Shown here: positions 1-8,138 of the stretch, one piece after another
How positions within the stretch are numbered: position 1 is the first letter of the stretch
How the letters are laid out: every line of letters begins with the position of its first letter
Assembly (NCBI GenBank): GCA_003554665.1
Contig: PWGY01000203.1
Span: 1-23,705 of the forward strand
Reading direction: 5' to 3'
Source: Bacteroidales bacterium
Lineage (GTDB): Bacteria > Bacteroidota > Bacteroidia > Bacteroidales > UBA7960
Length of the DNA stretch: 23,705 nucleotides
Position numbers and translations under genes: made by a program
Notes under the pieces: generated by a model
What the model saw: only the letters and a program-made list of their open reading frames with translations
Databases searched by the model: none
Told to the model about the DNA's origin: nothing

Positions 1-2
1 CG

Positions 3-1148
3 CATGCAGACACCATTACACGCCTGCCTGAGGGTTTCAGGCTGCTTGCCCGGACAAATGATATAGGTGTTGCAGCTTTTGGCAGGTCGGAGGAGAACAC
101 TTATGGCTTGCAGTTTCATCCTGAGGTATATCACACCACCCGGGGACAGCAATTACTCAGGAATTTTGTGGTGGATATTTGCGGGTGTGCGCAGGACTGG
201 ACCCCTGAGTCCTTTGTTCAGGATGCAGTACAAAAACTGAAAGATCAAATCGGTGAAGACAAAGTAGTACTCGGGTTGTCGGGTGGTGTCGACTCCAGTG
301 TGGCTGCTGTATTGCTGCACAAGGCCATTGGAAAGCAATTGCATTGTATCTTTGTGGATAATGGTTTATTGCGCAAAAATGAATTTGAGGAGGTTCTTGC
401 TTCATACAAGGATATGGGGCTGAATGTTAAGGGAGTCAGAGCTGCTGACCAGTTTCTGCAGGCCCTGAAGGGAGTGACGGATCCTGAGATCAAACGAAAG
501 GCCATTGGAAGGGTGTTCATTGAGGTTTTTGAGAAGGAAGCCCACAAGATCGAGAATGTGGATTGGCTGGCCCAGGGAACCATCTATCCGGATGTGATTG
601 AGTCGGTCTCAGTCAAAGGCCCTTCTGTAACAATCAAGTCCCATCATAATGTGGGGGGGTTGCCGGATTTGATGAATCTTAAAGTGGTTGAGCCTTTGAA
701 CAGCCTGTTTAAAGACGAGGTTAGAAAGGTTGGCCACAGTCTGAATATTTCCCCGGCAATTTTGGGAAGACATCCTTTTCCCGGCCCCGGGCTTGGTATC
801 CGGATACTTGGAGAGGTAAGTGCCCCAAAGGTCAGGATTTTACAGGAAGTGGACCATTTTTTCATCCAGGCTCTCAAAAAAGAGGGGTTGTATGACAATG
901 TCTGGCAGGCTGCAGCAATTCTGCTACCCGTACAGTCGGTCGGTGTGATGGGGGATGAGCGTACCTACGAGAACGCTGTGGTACTAAGGGCAGTAGGCTC
1001 CACAGACGGAATGACCGCTGACTGGATTCATCTTCCGTATGATTTTCTGGCCAGAGTCAGCAATGCCATCATCAATAACGTTAAAGGGGTAAACAGGGTG
1101 GTGTATGACATCAGTTCCAAACCACCTGCAACCATAGAATGGGAATAA
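3..1148 (+). CDS. guaA: GMP synthase (glutamine-hydrolysing), 5' end cut by window
   Basis: Converts XMP to GMP using ATP and glutamine in cytoplasmic purine synthesis. The reading frame is open from the first codon at base 3, and the visible 381 residues are the end of the glutamine amidotransferase domain plus the whole synthetase part; family members are about 510 residues. Seen in order: the amidotransferase His-Glu pair in QFHPE (from base 111), the ATP-pyrophosphatase P-loop SGGVDSS (about base 280), the GMP-synthase segments GGLPD and [12 protein letters not shown], and the canonical C-terminus PPATIEWE. The TTG at 108 is an internal Leu codon, not a start. The stop is followed one base later by the ATG of the LysM gene, so the two are probably co-transcribed. 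Identity is very secure; only the N-terminus is missing. Confidence 0.97.
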   Translation, partial: HADTITRLPEGFRLLARTNDIGVAAFGRSEENTYGLQFHPEVYHTTRGQQLLRNFVVDICGCAQDWTPESFVQDAVQKLKDQIGEDKVVLGLSGGVDSSVAAVLLHKAIGKQLHCIFVDNGLLRKNEFEEVLASYKDMGLNVKGVRAADQFLQALKGVTDPEIKRKAIGRVFIEVFEKEAHKIENVDWLAQGTIYPDVIESVSVKGPSVTIKSHHNVGGLPDLMNLKVVEPLNSLFKDEVRKVGHSLNISPAILGRHPFPGPGLGIRILGEVSAPKVRILQEVDHFFIQALKKEGLYDNVWQAAAILLPVQSVGVMGDERTYENAVVLRAVGSTDGMTADWIHLPYDFLARVSNAIINNVKGVNRVVYDISSKPPATIEWE

Positions 1149-1149
1149 T

Positions 1150-3471
1150 ATGAACGTATTGCAATTTTTTCCCCGGAACAGACGTGTTTTAAGTAAACCT
1201 TTTTATAATATGGGGACGCGATTCATTTTTGTATTGCTTGTCATTCTTCTGATTCAGGCCGGGATTCCTTCTTTTGCACAGGAGCGTCAGGAAAGGCAGG
1301 AGGAAAGTGAACAGCAGGAGCAGGAGGAGGCCCGCGGGATTACCAACCGCTCCACCACCGTCCACATCATTGATGAAAAACCATTTTACCTTCATGCCGT
1401 ACTCCAGGGTCAGACCCTGTACTCCATTGCCAGGGCTTATGGCGTTGAGCAGGAGGATATTCTGGAAGAAAATCCTGATGTCAGGTATGGGTTACAGTAC
1501 AACCAGGTGATTCGCATTCCGGTTGACGAAGAAGACTTTGATGAAGAGGATGTTAAGAGAACTGATCCTGTGGAAATCAAGGAGGTGGCTCCGGAGCCGA
1601 AAGGTGATTTCACCGAACACGAAGTCCAGCGTCAGGAAACATTGTTTGGTCTTTCCCAGCAATACGGTGTTTCCATTGATGAGATCCTGTTTTACAACCC
1701 GAAAGCCCGGGGAGGACTGCAGGTAGGTCAGGTGCTGAGGGTGCCTTTGACAGATCAGCAACAGGAGCAAATCGCAGAGGTTGAAGAGGATGAAGATGTT
1801 GATATTGATGCTGAGTATCGTCTCTATGAGGTGTCTTCCGGTGAAACCAGATTTGGTATTGCACAACAGTTCGGAATAACAGTCGAGGCACTGGATGAAC
1901 TGAATCCGGGAATCAGGGAAGGACTTCAGGCAGGGGAGGAAATCCGGGTGCCCACGGAACCCGTCAAAACTGCAGACGAGGAACTCCGTCCTGAAAGGCA
2001 AAGTTATATTTTTCTACCCACCGATTTAGATGAAGAGGTCGCACCCCGGCCGGATGCCTATTGTTTTGAACCTGATCATCAGGATCAGTACGAGGTGGCC
2101 TTATTGATCCCACTTTTCCTTGAGGAAGTGGAGTTTCCGGGAGAACTGCTCCTTATGGAAAATCATTACCCTGTTACAATGCCGGATAACTCAATGATCG
2201 AAAGCCTAAGGCGAAAAGATCCACGGATTCAACCTGCCGAAACCCTTCCGCTTGATCATCCTTCTTTTGCTTTTTTGAGCTATTATCAGGGTGCCTTACT
2301 GGCGCTTGACTCTCTCCGTGACCAGGGTATGGACGTCACCCTTCATGTGTACGACGTTTGTCAGCAAATGCCCAAGGCCAGAGAAGCAACCGACAGTGAT
2401 GGTTTTCAGGATATGGACCTGATCATCGGTCCTTTCTATGAGGAAACCCTTGATTACATTGCTGCTTATGGCCAGCGCCACGATATTCCTGTGGTATCTC
2501 CTTTGTTGCCTGCCACTGAACATTTACGTGATATGCCCAACCTGTTTAAAGCCACTCCATCACTGGAGACAATGCTTTCTGAGGTGGCAAATTATGTCTC
2601 TGTTAACTACCCCAGGCAAAATATTTTATTGGTGCACAACAATCAGCCTGGTGCAGAGGAAGTGATCAGTGCTTTTCAGGATACCCTGTTGCAGAAAGTT
2701 GCCCAGCACAATCAATTATACGATAGCCTGCACCTGGCCAGGGTAAACGGTTATTATTTTGACAATACCCTGGTTGGAAACCGCAGGGCCAGTAAATTGG
2801 TGATGGCGGATGCAGGAGCCGGACAAGCGCCGGAGATGTTTTCCGGGCGACGGGTGGCCCGCCCCGGAAATGTGCAGGAGGTGATTTATCGTAGCGAAGG
2901 AATAGAGGGAGTCATGGGAAAAATGAGACCGGATCAGAAAAATGTATTGATTACCCTGATCAGCGGTGAGCCATTTTTGTCTGATTATCTGCGTCAACTT
3001 CATGAATACCGTCGCGAATTTGACATGTCAGTATTTGGTATCCCCGAATGGGAGGATTATCAGAGCATTGAAATTGATTACCTGCAAAACCTCAATGTTC
3101 ATATATTTGCCCCCGATTTTTACGATTACTCGGACGGTCATATACAGGATTTTGTGAACAGATACCGGGGGGTTTATCACACTGAGCCAGACGATGATGC
3201 CTTTAAAGGCGCACAAACTACCTATTTCTTCCTCAATGCATTGTATGAATACGGCAAAGACTTTGACCGTTGTATGGCGCTGCTGAACAAAAGGGGTTTT
3301 GATAGTCCGTTTTCATTTCGGCGTCCTTTTGGCAACGGACATGGCTGGGAAAACACCAATACCAGTATTTCCCGTATCCAGAATTACCGGCGGGTGGATG
3401 TCAGCCGGCCCATTGATGTTCATGCCGGAGAAGACCCGGATGATAGTGAAGATGTCAGCGAAGATCAATGA
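1150..3471 (+). CDS. Exported protein with three LysM domains and a periplasmic-binding-protein-like domain
   Basis: 773 residues. A hydrophobic segment at residues 24-38 ending PSFAQ looks like a signal peptide. An ATG at 1210 (residue 21) would give a more usual signal-peptide length, so the start is uncertain between 1150 and 1210. Three LysM repeats follow, at about residues 79-124, 154-200 and 223-268, each with the pattern xGxTLxxIAxxYGV...NP...L..GQ.IR.P, joined by acidic linkers. From about residue 312 (YEVALLIPLF) to 745 the fold resembles a type-1 periplasmic binding protein (Leu/Ile/Val-receptor-like), including DLIIGPFY and IPVVSPL. The tail is acidic. LysM domains bind peptidoglycan sugars, so the protein probably sits on the wall in the periplasm; the ligand of the second domain is unknown. 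It follows guaA by one base. Similar Bacteroidota proteins are annotated as LysM/amino-acid ABC substrate-binding proteins, but no transporter genes lie here. Confidence 0.85.
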   Translation: MNVLQFFPRNRRVLSKPFYNMGTRFIFVLLVILLIQAGIPSFAQERQERQEESEQQEQEEARGITNRSTTVHIIDEKPFYLHAVLQGQTLYSIARAYGVEQEDILEENPDVRYGLQYNQVIRIPVDEEDFDEEDVKRTDPVEIKEVAPEPKGDFTEHEVQRQETLFGLSQQYGVSIDEILFYNPKARGGLQVGQVLRVPLTDQQQEQIAEVEEDEDVDIDAEYRLYEVSSGETRFGIAQQFGITVEALDELNPGIREGLQAGEEIRVPTEPVKTADEELRPERQSYIFLPTDLDEEVAPRPDAYCFEPDHQDQYEVALLIPLFLEEVEFPGELLLMENHYPVTMPDNSMIESLRRKDPRIQPAETLPLDHPSFAFLSYYQGALLALDSLRDQGMDVTLHVYDVCQQMPKAREATDSDGFQDMDLIIGPFYEETLDYIAAYGQRHDIPVVSPLLPATEHLRDMPNLFKATPSLETMLSEVANYVSVNYPRQNILLVHNNQPGAEEVISAFQDTLLQKVAQHNQLYDSLHLARVNGYYFDNTLVGNRRASKLVMADAGAGQAPEMFSGRRVARPGNVQEVIYRSEGIEGVMGKMRPDQKNVLITLISGEPFLSDYLRQLHEYRREFDMSVFGIPEWEDYQSIEIDYLQNLNVHIFAPDFYDYSDGHIQDFVNRYRGVYHTEPDDDAFKGAQTTYFFLNALYEYGKDFDRCMALLNKRGFDSPFSFRRPFGNGHGWENTNTSISRIQNYRRVDVSRPIDVHAGEDPDDSEDVSEDQ

Positions 3472-4117
3472 CCTCAATCTCCGGATAGGCTGAGGGGTCA
3501 AAAGAAAATGTGCCGTCGGGAATATCAGGGTTTGGCTCCAAAGACCGTATCTTGTAACGGTAGATGCCCCCGTGCCTGTCGTGGGCCTCTGTATACTCAA
3601 GCCTGTGGCTCTCTGTATGAATGGCAACCCGGTATTTATAGAATGCCTGTGGTTGTTCGGGTATCATATCAATGATATGTACTTTTTCGCTGTTATGGGG
3701 CTCTTCCCTAAGCCAGGTCGAGCGAAAATCCTTTCGGAAATTGTCAAGTACTGAGGTAGGGGTCATGGCGCCTTCTGTATCTTCAGCCAGGCTGATGTGT
3801 ACTTCATTGACCTCTTCCATGAATGTCCAAACTATTTCGCCATCGGATATGAAATAATTGTCACCAATGCGCATATGGTATTGATCTCCTTTTGTATATA
3901 AAATGGCATCTGTTTCCTCTTCGTAAGCATTCCCATTTTCTTCCATCTGATATACAAATGAAGCGTAAAGTGACTCATAACTCCGCAGAACCCGCCCTGC
4001 CTCTTCCAGGATCTCCTCAGCCTTTTCTTCATAGATCCGGGGAGGATCGTCCTGACCCTGAATCGCTGCCAGCTGCATGCAGAAGATTAAACAAATAACT
4101 GGGATCATAATTGTCAT
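3455..4117 (-). CDS. lolA: LolA-like outer-membrane lipoprotein carrier protein
   Basis: 220 residues, exported. The N-terminus has a hydrophobic segment (residues 3-18, then AAIQG before QDD) but no Lys or Arg before it, which is unusual for a signal peptide. The body fits LolA: SYESLYASFVYQ near residues 46-57, a beta-strand run with GDQYHMRIGDNYFISDG and VWTF, and a C-terminal strand ending TFSFDPSAYPEIEVIDL. LolA ferries lipoproteins across the periplasm; Bacteroidota usually lack a recognisable LolB. The start is 6 bp after the ftsK stop, so it is co-transcribed with ftsK, a pairing I know from other Bacteroidota. Its last 17 bases overlap the end of the convergent LysM gene. The assignment rests on pattern and context, because LolA sequences are poorly conserved. 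Confidence 0.8.
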   Translation of the reverse strand: MTIMIPVICLIFCMQLAAIQGQDDPPRIYEEKAEEILEEAGRVLRSYESLYASFVYQMEENGNAYEEETDAILYTKGDQYHMRIGDNYFISDGEIVWTFMEEVNEVHISLAEDTEGAMTPTSVLDNFRKDFRSTWLREEPHNSEKVHIIDMIPEQPQAFYKYRVAIHTESHRLEYTEAHDRHGGIYRYKIRSLEPNPDIPDGTFSFDPSAYPEIEVIDLR

Positions 4118-4123
4118 GTTTTT

Positions 4124-6676
4124 TTATTCATTCTGTAGAATTTCCTCCAGGCGCATTTCGTCTCTGACCCGTACCTCTCTGGCTTTGCTGCCTTCAAAGG
4201 GGCCGACAATTCCGGCTGCTTCAAGTTGATCAATAATCCTGCCAGCCCTGTTGTAGCCAAGCTTTAATTTACGTTGGATCAATGAGGTGGATCCCTGTTG
4301 GGTGGAAACCACAATGCGGGCGGCTTCTTCAAACAATTCATCCCGTTCGGATGGATCTCCCGCTTCCTGTTCAGCTGCTTCATCTTCGTGGTATTCAGGC
4401 AGGTGAAAAGCGTCGGGGTAGGCTTTTTGTGACCCGATGAATTCGCAAATGCGTTCAATTTCCGGGGTGTCAATAAAAGCACATTGCAGCCGGAGCAGAT
4501 CACTGCCCGTAGACAGCAGCATGTCTCCGCGACCGATTAGTTGTTCTGCACCTCCGCTGTCGAGTATGGTGCGGGAATCGATTTTTGAAGTGACCCGGAA
4601 GGCGATTCTTGCCGGGAAGTTGGCCTTAATGGTTCCGGTAATGATATTGACGGATGGCCGTTGTGTGGCAATAATCAGGTGGATGCCCACTGCACGGGCC
4701 AGTTGGGCCAGGCGCGCGATCGGAAGTTCAATTTCTTTCCCGGCTGTCATGATCAGGTCGGCAAACTCATCAATAAACAAAACAATATAAGGCAGAAAGC
4801 GGTGACCCATATTGGGGTTGAGCCGGCGTGCCACAAATTTTGCATTGTATTCTTTGATATTTCTTGCCTGGGCATCTTTAAGCAGGTCATATCTGTTGTC
4901 CATCTCTACACAAAGCGAGTTGATGGTTCTTACTACCTGCCGGGTTTCTGTAACGATGGCTTCTTCAGCATCCGGAAGTTTTGCGAGAAAATGTCTTTCA
5001 ATTTTTGAGAAAAGATTCAGTTCAACTTTTTTGGGATCCACCAGGACAAACTTTACATATGCCGGATGCTTTTTGTAAAGGATGGATGAAAGGATGGCGT
5101 TCAGACCAACAGATTTACCCTGCCCGGTTGCTCCTGCCATTAAAAGGTGGGGCATTTTTGTAAGGTCTGCAATAAAGGTTTCGTTGGCAATGGTTTTGCC
5201 CAGACCTATAGGGAGTTCGTAAGAGGAGTTACGAAAACGATCACTGCCCAGCACGGATTTCATGGACACGATCTCCGGTTGACTGTTTGGTACCTCAATG
5301 CCGATGGTGCCTTTACCGGGAATGGGAGCAATGATTCGTATTCCCAGTGCAGCAAGGCTGAGCGCGATGTCGTTTTCAAGATTGCGAATCTTGGAGATTC
5401 GTACACCAGGAGCCGGAATGATCTCGTAAAGGGTAACTGTGGGGCCGACGGTTGCCTTGATTTTGTCAATGCTTATATTATAATTGTTCAGTGTTTCAAT
5501 GATGCGGTTTTTGTTGGCCTCCAGCTCATCTTTGTTCACTTGAATTGTGCCGCTTCCCCTGTCGTCGAGCAAACGCAGCTCCGGCAGCTGGTAGCGCGGA
5601 AGATCCAGTGTCGGGTCATATTCCCCAAGGTGAGACAGATCTGGCATGTCATCTCCCTCATTTGAATAAGGATCTTCAATTGCCTGGTAATTACTGCCTG
5701 TAACTTTGCCGTCAGCGATTTCAATTTCCAGTTCATGATCCCCGACGGCTTTCTCTTCTTTTTCTTTGTCATTTCCAGCATCCGGAAGCAAGGTGTCAAG
5801 TTCGATACCGGAGGCAGCAGGTTCTTCCGGCTTTTCCGGGGAGTAATCTTCATCCTGTGAAATAGCCGTTGCGGTATCAGTTTGTGGATCTGACTCTTCA
5901 TCCGCAGGTGTGCGTTGCTGATCGTCTGAAGGGGGTTCTGAAACGGATCCCTCATCCCAGGAGTCAGCCGAATCGGCAGAAACCAAGGTTCCTGCTTTGG
6001 CCTGTTTCCCACTGAACAATCCGGCCAGGTAAACCCAGACATTTCTGAAATTGGGGTCAAATACAATGATGACCCATACCCCGGCTGTGAATAACAGTAG
6101 AATGGCCGTTCCGGCTTTTCCCAGTAATCCATTCAGCCACATAGCCCCTTCATATCCAAATATTCCGCCGAGGATCAGTAAATCACCGGCACCGATCAGA
6201 TAACCAAAAAAAACAGAAAACCAGGCCAGCAGAAAAATTGCATTGGCGATGGTTCGCTTTACAGGGAGTATGCGAAAACCAGATAAAATACGAATGCCCG
6301 ATACAAACAATATCAGCACAAAAGCAAACGATGCAATACCAAATCCCTGTTTGATAAAAAAGTGAGCCAGGATGGCACCGGTTCGCCCCATCATATTGTC
6401 TACTTCAATGGAAGAATCCGTCAGTAAAGCCCAGTTGAAGCTCCTGCCGTCAAGCAGGGCATCATCGGCTTTCCAGCTGAAGAGGTAGGATGCGAATGAA
6501 AGCAGAAAAAAAACGGATAACAATACCATAAACAGCCCGGCGGCCTTGCGTAACCGGCTGTCAGAAAAAAGTTTTCCCGATCCCGGCCAGGTCTTTTTCT
6601 CACCCTTATTGCCAGCCCTGGCTTTGGTGGAAGATTTAAAGGTGTTCTTCTTAAATGTATTGTTGCTGGAAGGCAT
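4124..6676 (-). CDS. ftsK: DNA translocase FtsK
   Basis: 850-residue septal DNA pump that moves sister chromosomes apart at division. Residues 1-40 are basic and cytoplasmic. Hydrophobic helices lie at about 45-67, 100-132, 142-165 and 188-206. An acidic, low-complexity linker follows (about 225-355), then the alpha/beta motor: Walker A GATGQGKS at 515-522, Walker B IVLFIDEFADL at 631-641, and the FtsK signature TQRPSVNIITGTIKANFPAR at 671-690. The C-terminal winged-helix gamma domain, which reads chromosome polarity (KOPS) in known FtsKs, is at about 775-840 (STSLIQRKLKLGYNRAGRI). Length and domain order are normal for Bacteroidota. It has its own promoter-like element 26 bp upstream and is followed by lolA 6 bp downstream. 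Confidence 0.97.
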   Translation of the reverse strand: MPSSNNTFKKNTFKSSTKARAGNKGEKKTWPGSGKLFSDSRLRKAAGLFMVLLSVFFLLSFASYLFSWKADDALLDGRSFNWALLTDSSIEVDNMMGRTGAILAHFFIKQGFGIASFAFVLILFVSGIRILSGFRILPVKRTIANAIFLLAWFSVFFGYLIGAGDLLILGGIFGYEGAMWLNGLLGKAGTAILLLFTAGVWVIIVFDPNFRNVWVYLAGLFSGKQAKAGTLVSADSADSWDEGSVSEPPSDDQQRTPADEESDPQTDTATAISQDEDYSPEKPEEPAASGIELDTLLPDAGNDKEKEEKAVGDHELEIEIADGKVTGSNYQAIEDPYSNEGDDMPDLSHLGEYDPTLDLPRYQLPELRLLDDRGSGTIQVNKDELEANKNRIIETLNNYNISIDKIKATVGPTVTLYEIIPAPGVRISKIRNLENDIALSLAALGIRIIAPIPGKGTIGIEVPNSQPEIVSMKSVLGSDRFRNSSYELPIGLGKTIANETFIADLTKMPHLLMAGATGQGKSVGLNAILSSILYKKHPAYVKFVLVDPKKVELNLFSKIERHFLAKLPDAEEAIVTETRQVVRTINSLCVEMDNRYDLLKDAQARNIKEYNAKFVARRLNPNMGHRFLPYIVLFIDEFADLIMTAGKEIELPIARLAQLARAVGIHLIIATQRPSVNIITGTIKANFPARIAFRVTSKIDSRTILDSGGAEQLIGRGDMLLSTGSDLLRLQCAFIDTPEIERICEFIGSQKAYPDAFHLPEYHEDEAAEQEAGDPSERDELFEEAARIVVSTQQGSTSLIQRKLKLGYNRAGRIIDQLEAAGIVGPFEGSKAREVRVRDEMRLEEILQNE

Positions 6677-6702
6677 CCCCCTGAGGTTAAGTTGAAAACT
6701 AG

Positions 6703-6710
6703 CAAAGTTA
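6703..6710 (-). promoter_or_regulatory. Bacteroidota-type -7 element upstream of ftsK
   Basis: On the minus strand this reads TAACTTTG followed by C, a full match to the Bacteroidota -7 consensus TAnnTTTG. It lies 26 bp upstream of the ftsK ATG. The expected -33 region falls on the T-rich arm (GGGTTTT) of the hairpin at the end of speA, so promoter and upstream gene end overlap. No transcript data support it here. Confidence 0.55.
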
Positions 6711-6723
6711 AGAAAAACGTTAT

Positions 6724-6743
6724 TTAAAACCCGAGGGTTTTAA
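6724..6743 (-). terminator. Hairpin containing the speA stop codon, possible terminator
   Basis: A perfect inverted repeat: TTAAAACCC, a 2-base centre, then GGGTTTTAA (realistically an 8-bp stem with a 4-base loop). It includes the last five codons and the stop of speA. On the minus strand the stem is followed by ATAACG and then TTTTT, so the U-tract is offset by about 6 bases and termination may be weak. The same DNA supplies the -33 region of the ftsK promoter. Confidence 0.45.
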
Positions 6744-8121
6744 GCATCGATTTATAACTCTGCTCTTTTGCAAACAACTTTGTGTGATATTCACCTTCTT
6801 CGTCCTGGTCAATAATGACCATTTTGGGTGCCGGGATCAGGCAATGCTGAAGACCGCCAAACCCTCCCAGTGATTCCTGGTAGGCCCCTGTGTGAAACAT
6901 CCCGATATACTGGGTGCTGTTTTTTTTCAATTTTGGTAAAAAAACGGCGTTGGCATGGGCCTCAGCATTGTAATAATCCATGCTGTCGCAAGTCAGCCCT
7001 CCAAGATTCACCCTTTCATACTCCATGTCCCAGTTATTCAGTGCCAGCATAATAAACCGCTGCTTGCTGGCCCAGATGTCGGGCAGCGTGGTCATGAAGC
7101 TGCTGTCGATCATATTCCACAACTCGCGATCGTTCTGTTGTTTCTGGTTCAGAATCGAATAGAGCACGGCCCCGCTTTCACCAACTGTAAAAGCTCCAAA
7201 CTCAGTAAATATATTGGGTTCAGGTACATTGTGCTGTTCACAGATCACTTTTATCTGACCAATGATCTCCTCCGCCATATATTCATAATCATATTCAAAG
7301 CCCAGTGAATTTTTTATTGGAAATCCTCCGCCAATATTCAGGCTGTCCAGCTCAGGACAGATCTTTTTCAGCTGGCAGTAAACATTCACACATTTTGAAA
7401 GTTCATTCCAGTAGTATGCATTGTCCTTGATCCCGGTATTGATAAAAAAGTGAAGCATTTTCAGTCCGAACCGGCGATCATTCTGAATGTGTGTCTTGTA
7501 GTAGGGTACTATATCTTTGTAGCGGATTCCCAGCCTGGAGGTGTAAAATTCGAACATTGGCTCCTCCTCAGCAGCTATGCGGATTCCGAGATTACATTGC
7601 CTGTCATCCCGGATGAGTTCGTTATATTCCTTGATTTCATCCTTGTTGTCGATTACCGGAATGGTATTTTCAAAGCCGTTATTGATCAGGTCACTAACCT
7701 TTTCTGTATAAAGGGGGCGTTTAAAACCATTGCAGACCACGTAGCGGGATTTGTCAATAAGCCCCACTCTGAGTAATTCCTCCACAATGAATATATCAAA
7801 AGCAGAGGAAGTTTCAATGTGTATGTCGTTCTTGAGCGCTTCTTCAAGTACAAAAGTGAAATGCGAGCTTTTTGTGCAGTAACAATAATGGTATTCTCCG
7901 TTGTAGTCGACCCTTGCCATTGCCACATTGAACATTCGCTTGGCTTTTTGAATTTGCTGGCTGATTTTGGGCAAGTAGCTGATCTTTAAAGGTGTACCGT
8001 ATTGCTTGACCAGGTCCATCATGCACAGATCATGAAAATACAGTTCATTGTCAATGACTTTGAACTCTTCCTGGGGGAAGTCAAAGGTTTGTTCGATCAG
8101 GTCGATGTATTTGTTTTTCAT
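6724..8121 (-). CDS. speA: Arginine decarboxylase-like PLP enzyme, short form
   Basis: 465 residues of the fold-III (alanine-racemase-like) PLP decarboxylase family, which makes agmatine from arginine for polyamine synthesis. Visible elements: the probable PLP lysine K84 in YCTKSSHF, the phosphate-binding GGGFP at 264-268, TEFGAFTVGESG at 306-317, TCDSMD at 377-382 (position of the conserved substrate-contacting Cys/Asp) and HTGAYQ at 410-415. E. coli SpeA is about 658 residues; this short form lacks the long insertions and matches what I remember as arginine decarboxylase in Bacteroidota. Another diamino-acid decarboxylase specificity is possible. It starts 17 bp after lepB and is the last gene of the parA operon. 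No agmatinase or carbamoylputrescine gene is in the window. Confidence 0.75.
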   Translation of the reverse strand: MKNKYIDLIEQTFDFPQEEFKVIDNELYFHDLCMMDLVKQYGTPLKISYLPKISQQIQKAKRMFNVAMARVDYNGEYHYCYCTKSSHFTFVLEEALKNDIHIETSSAFDIFIVEELLRVGLIDKSRYVVCNGFKRPLYTEKVSDLINNGFENTIPVIDNKDEIKEYNELIRDDRQCNLGIRIAAEEEPMFEFYTSRLGIRYKDIVPYYKTHIQNDRRFGLKMLHFFINTGIKDNAYYWNELSKCVNVYCQLKKICPELDSLNIGGGFPIKNSLGFEYDYEYMAEEIIGQIKVICEQHNVPEPNIFTEFGAFTVGESGAVLYSILNQKQQNDRELWNMIDSSFMTTLPDIWASKQRFIMLALNNWDMEYERVNLGGLTCDSMDYYNAEAHANAVFLPKLKKNSTQYIGMFHTGAYQESLGGFGGLQHCLIPAPKMVIIDQDEEGEYHTKLFAKEQSYKSMLKTLGF

Positions 8122-8138
8122 TACACCGGAATTTACTA

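Noticed and set aside
5147..5665. Plus-strand ORF of 172 codons inside ftsK
   Set aside because: Antisense to the FtsK motor domain; no start context or family resemblance.
6724..8121. Truncated arginine decarboxylase pseudogene (465 versus about 650 residues)
   Set aside because: The frame is complete with PLP lysine and phosphate-binding motifs, and a short form is the usual one I remember in Bacteroidota.
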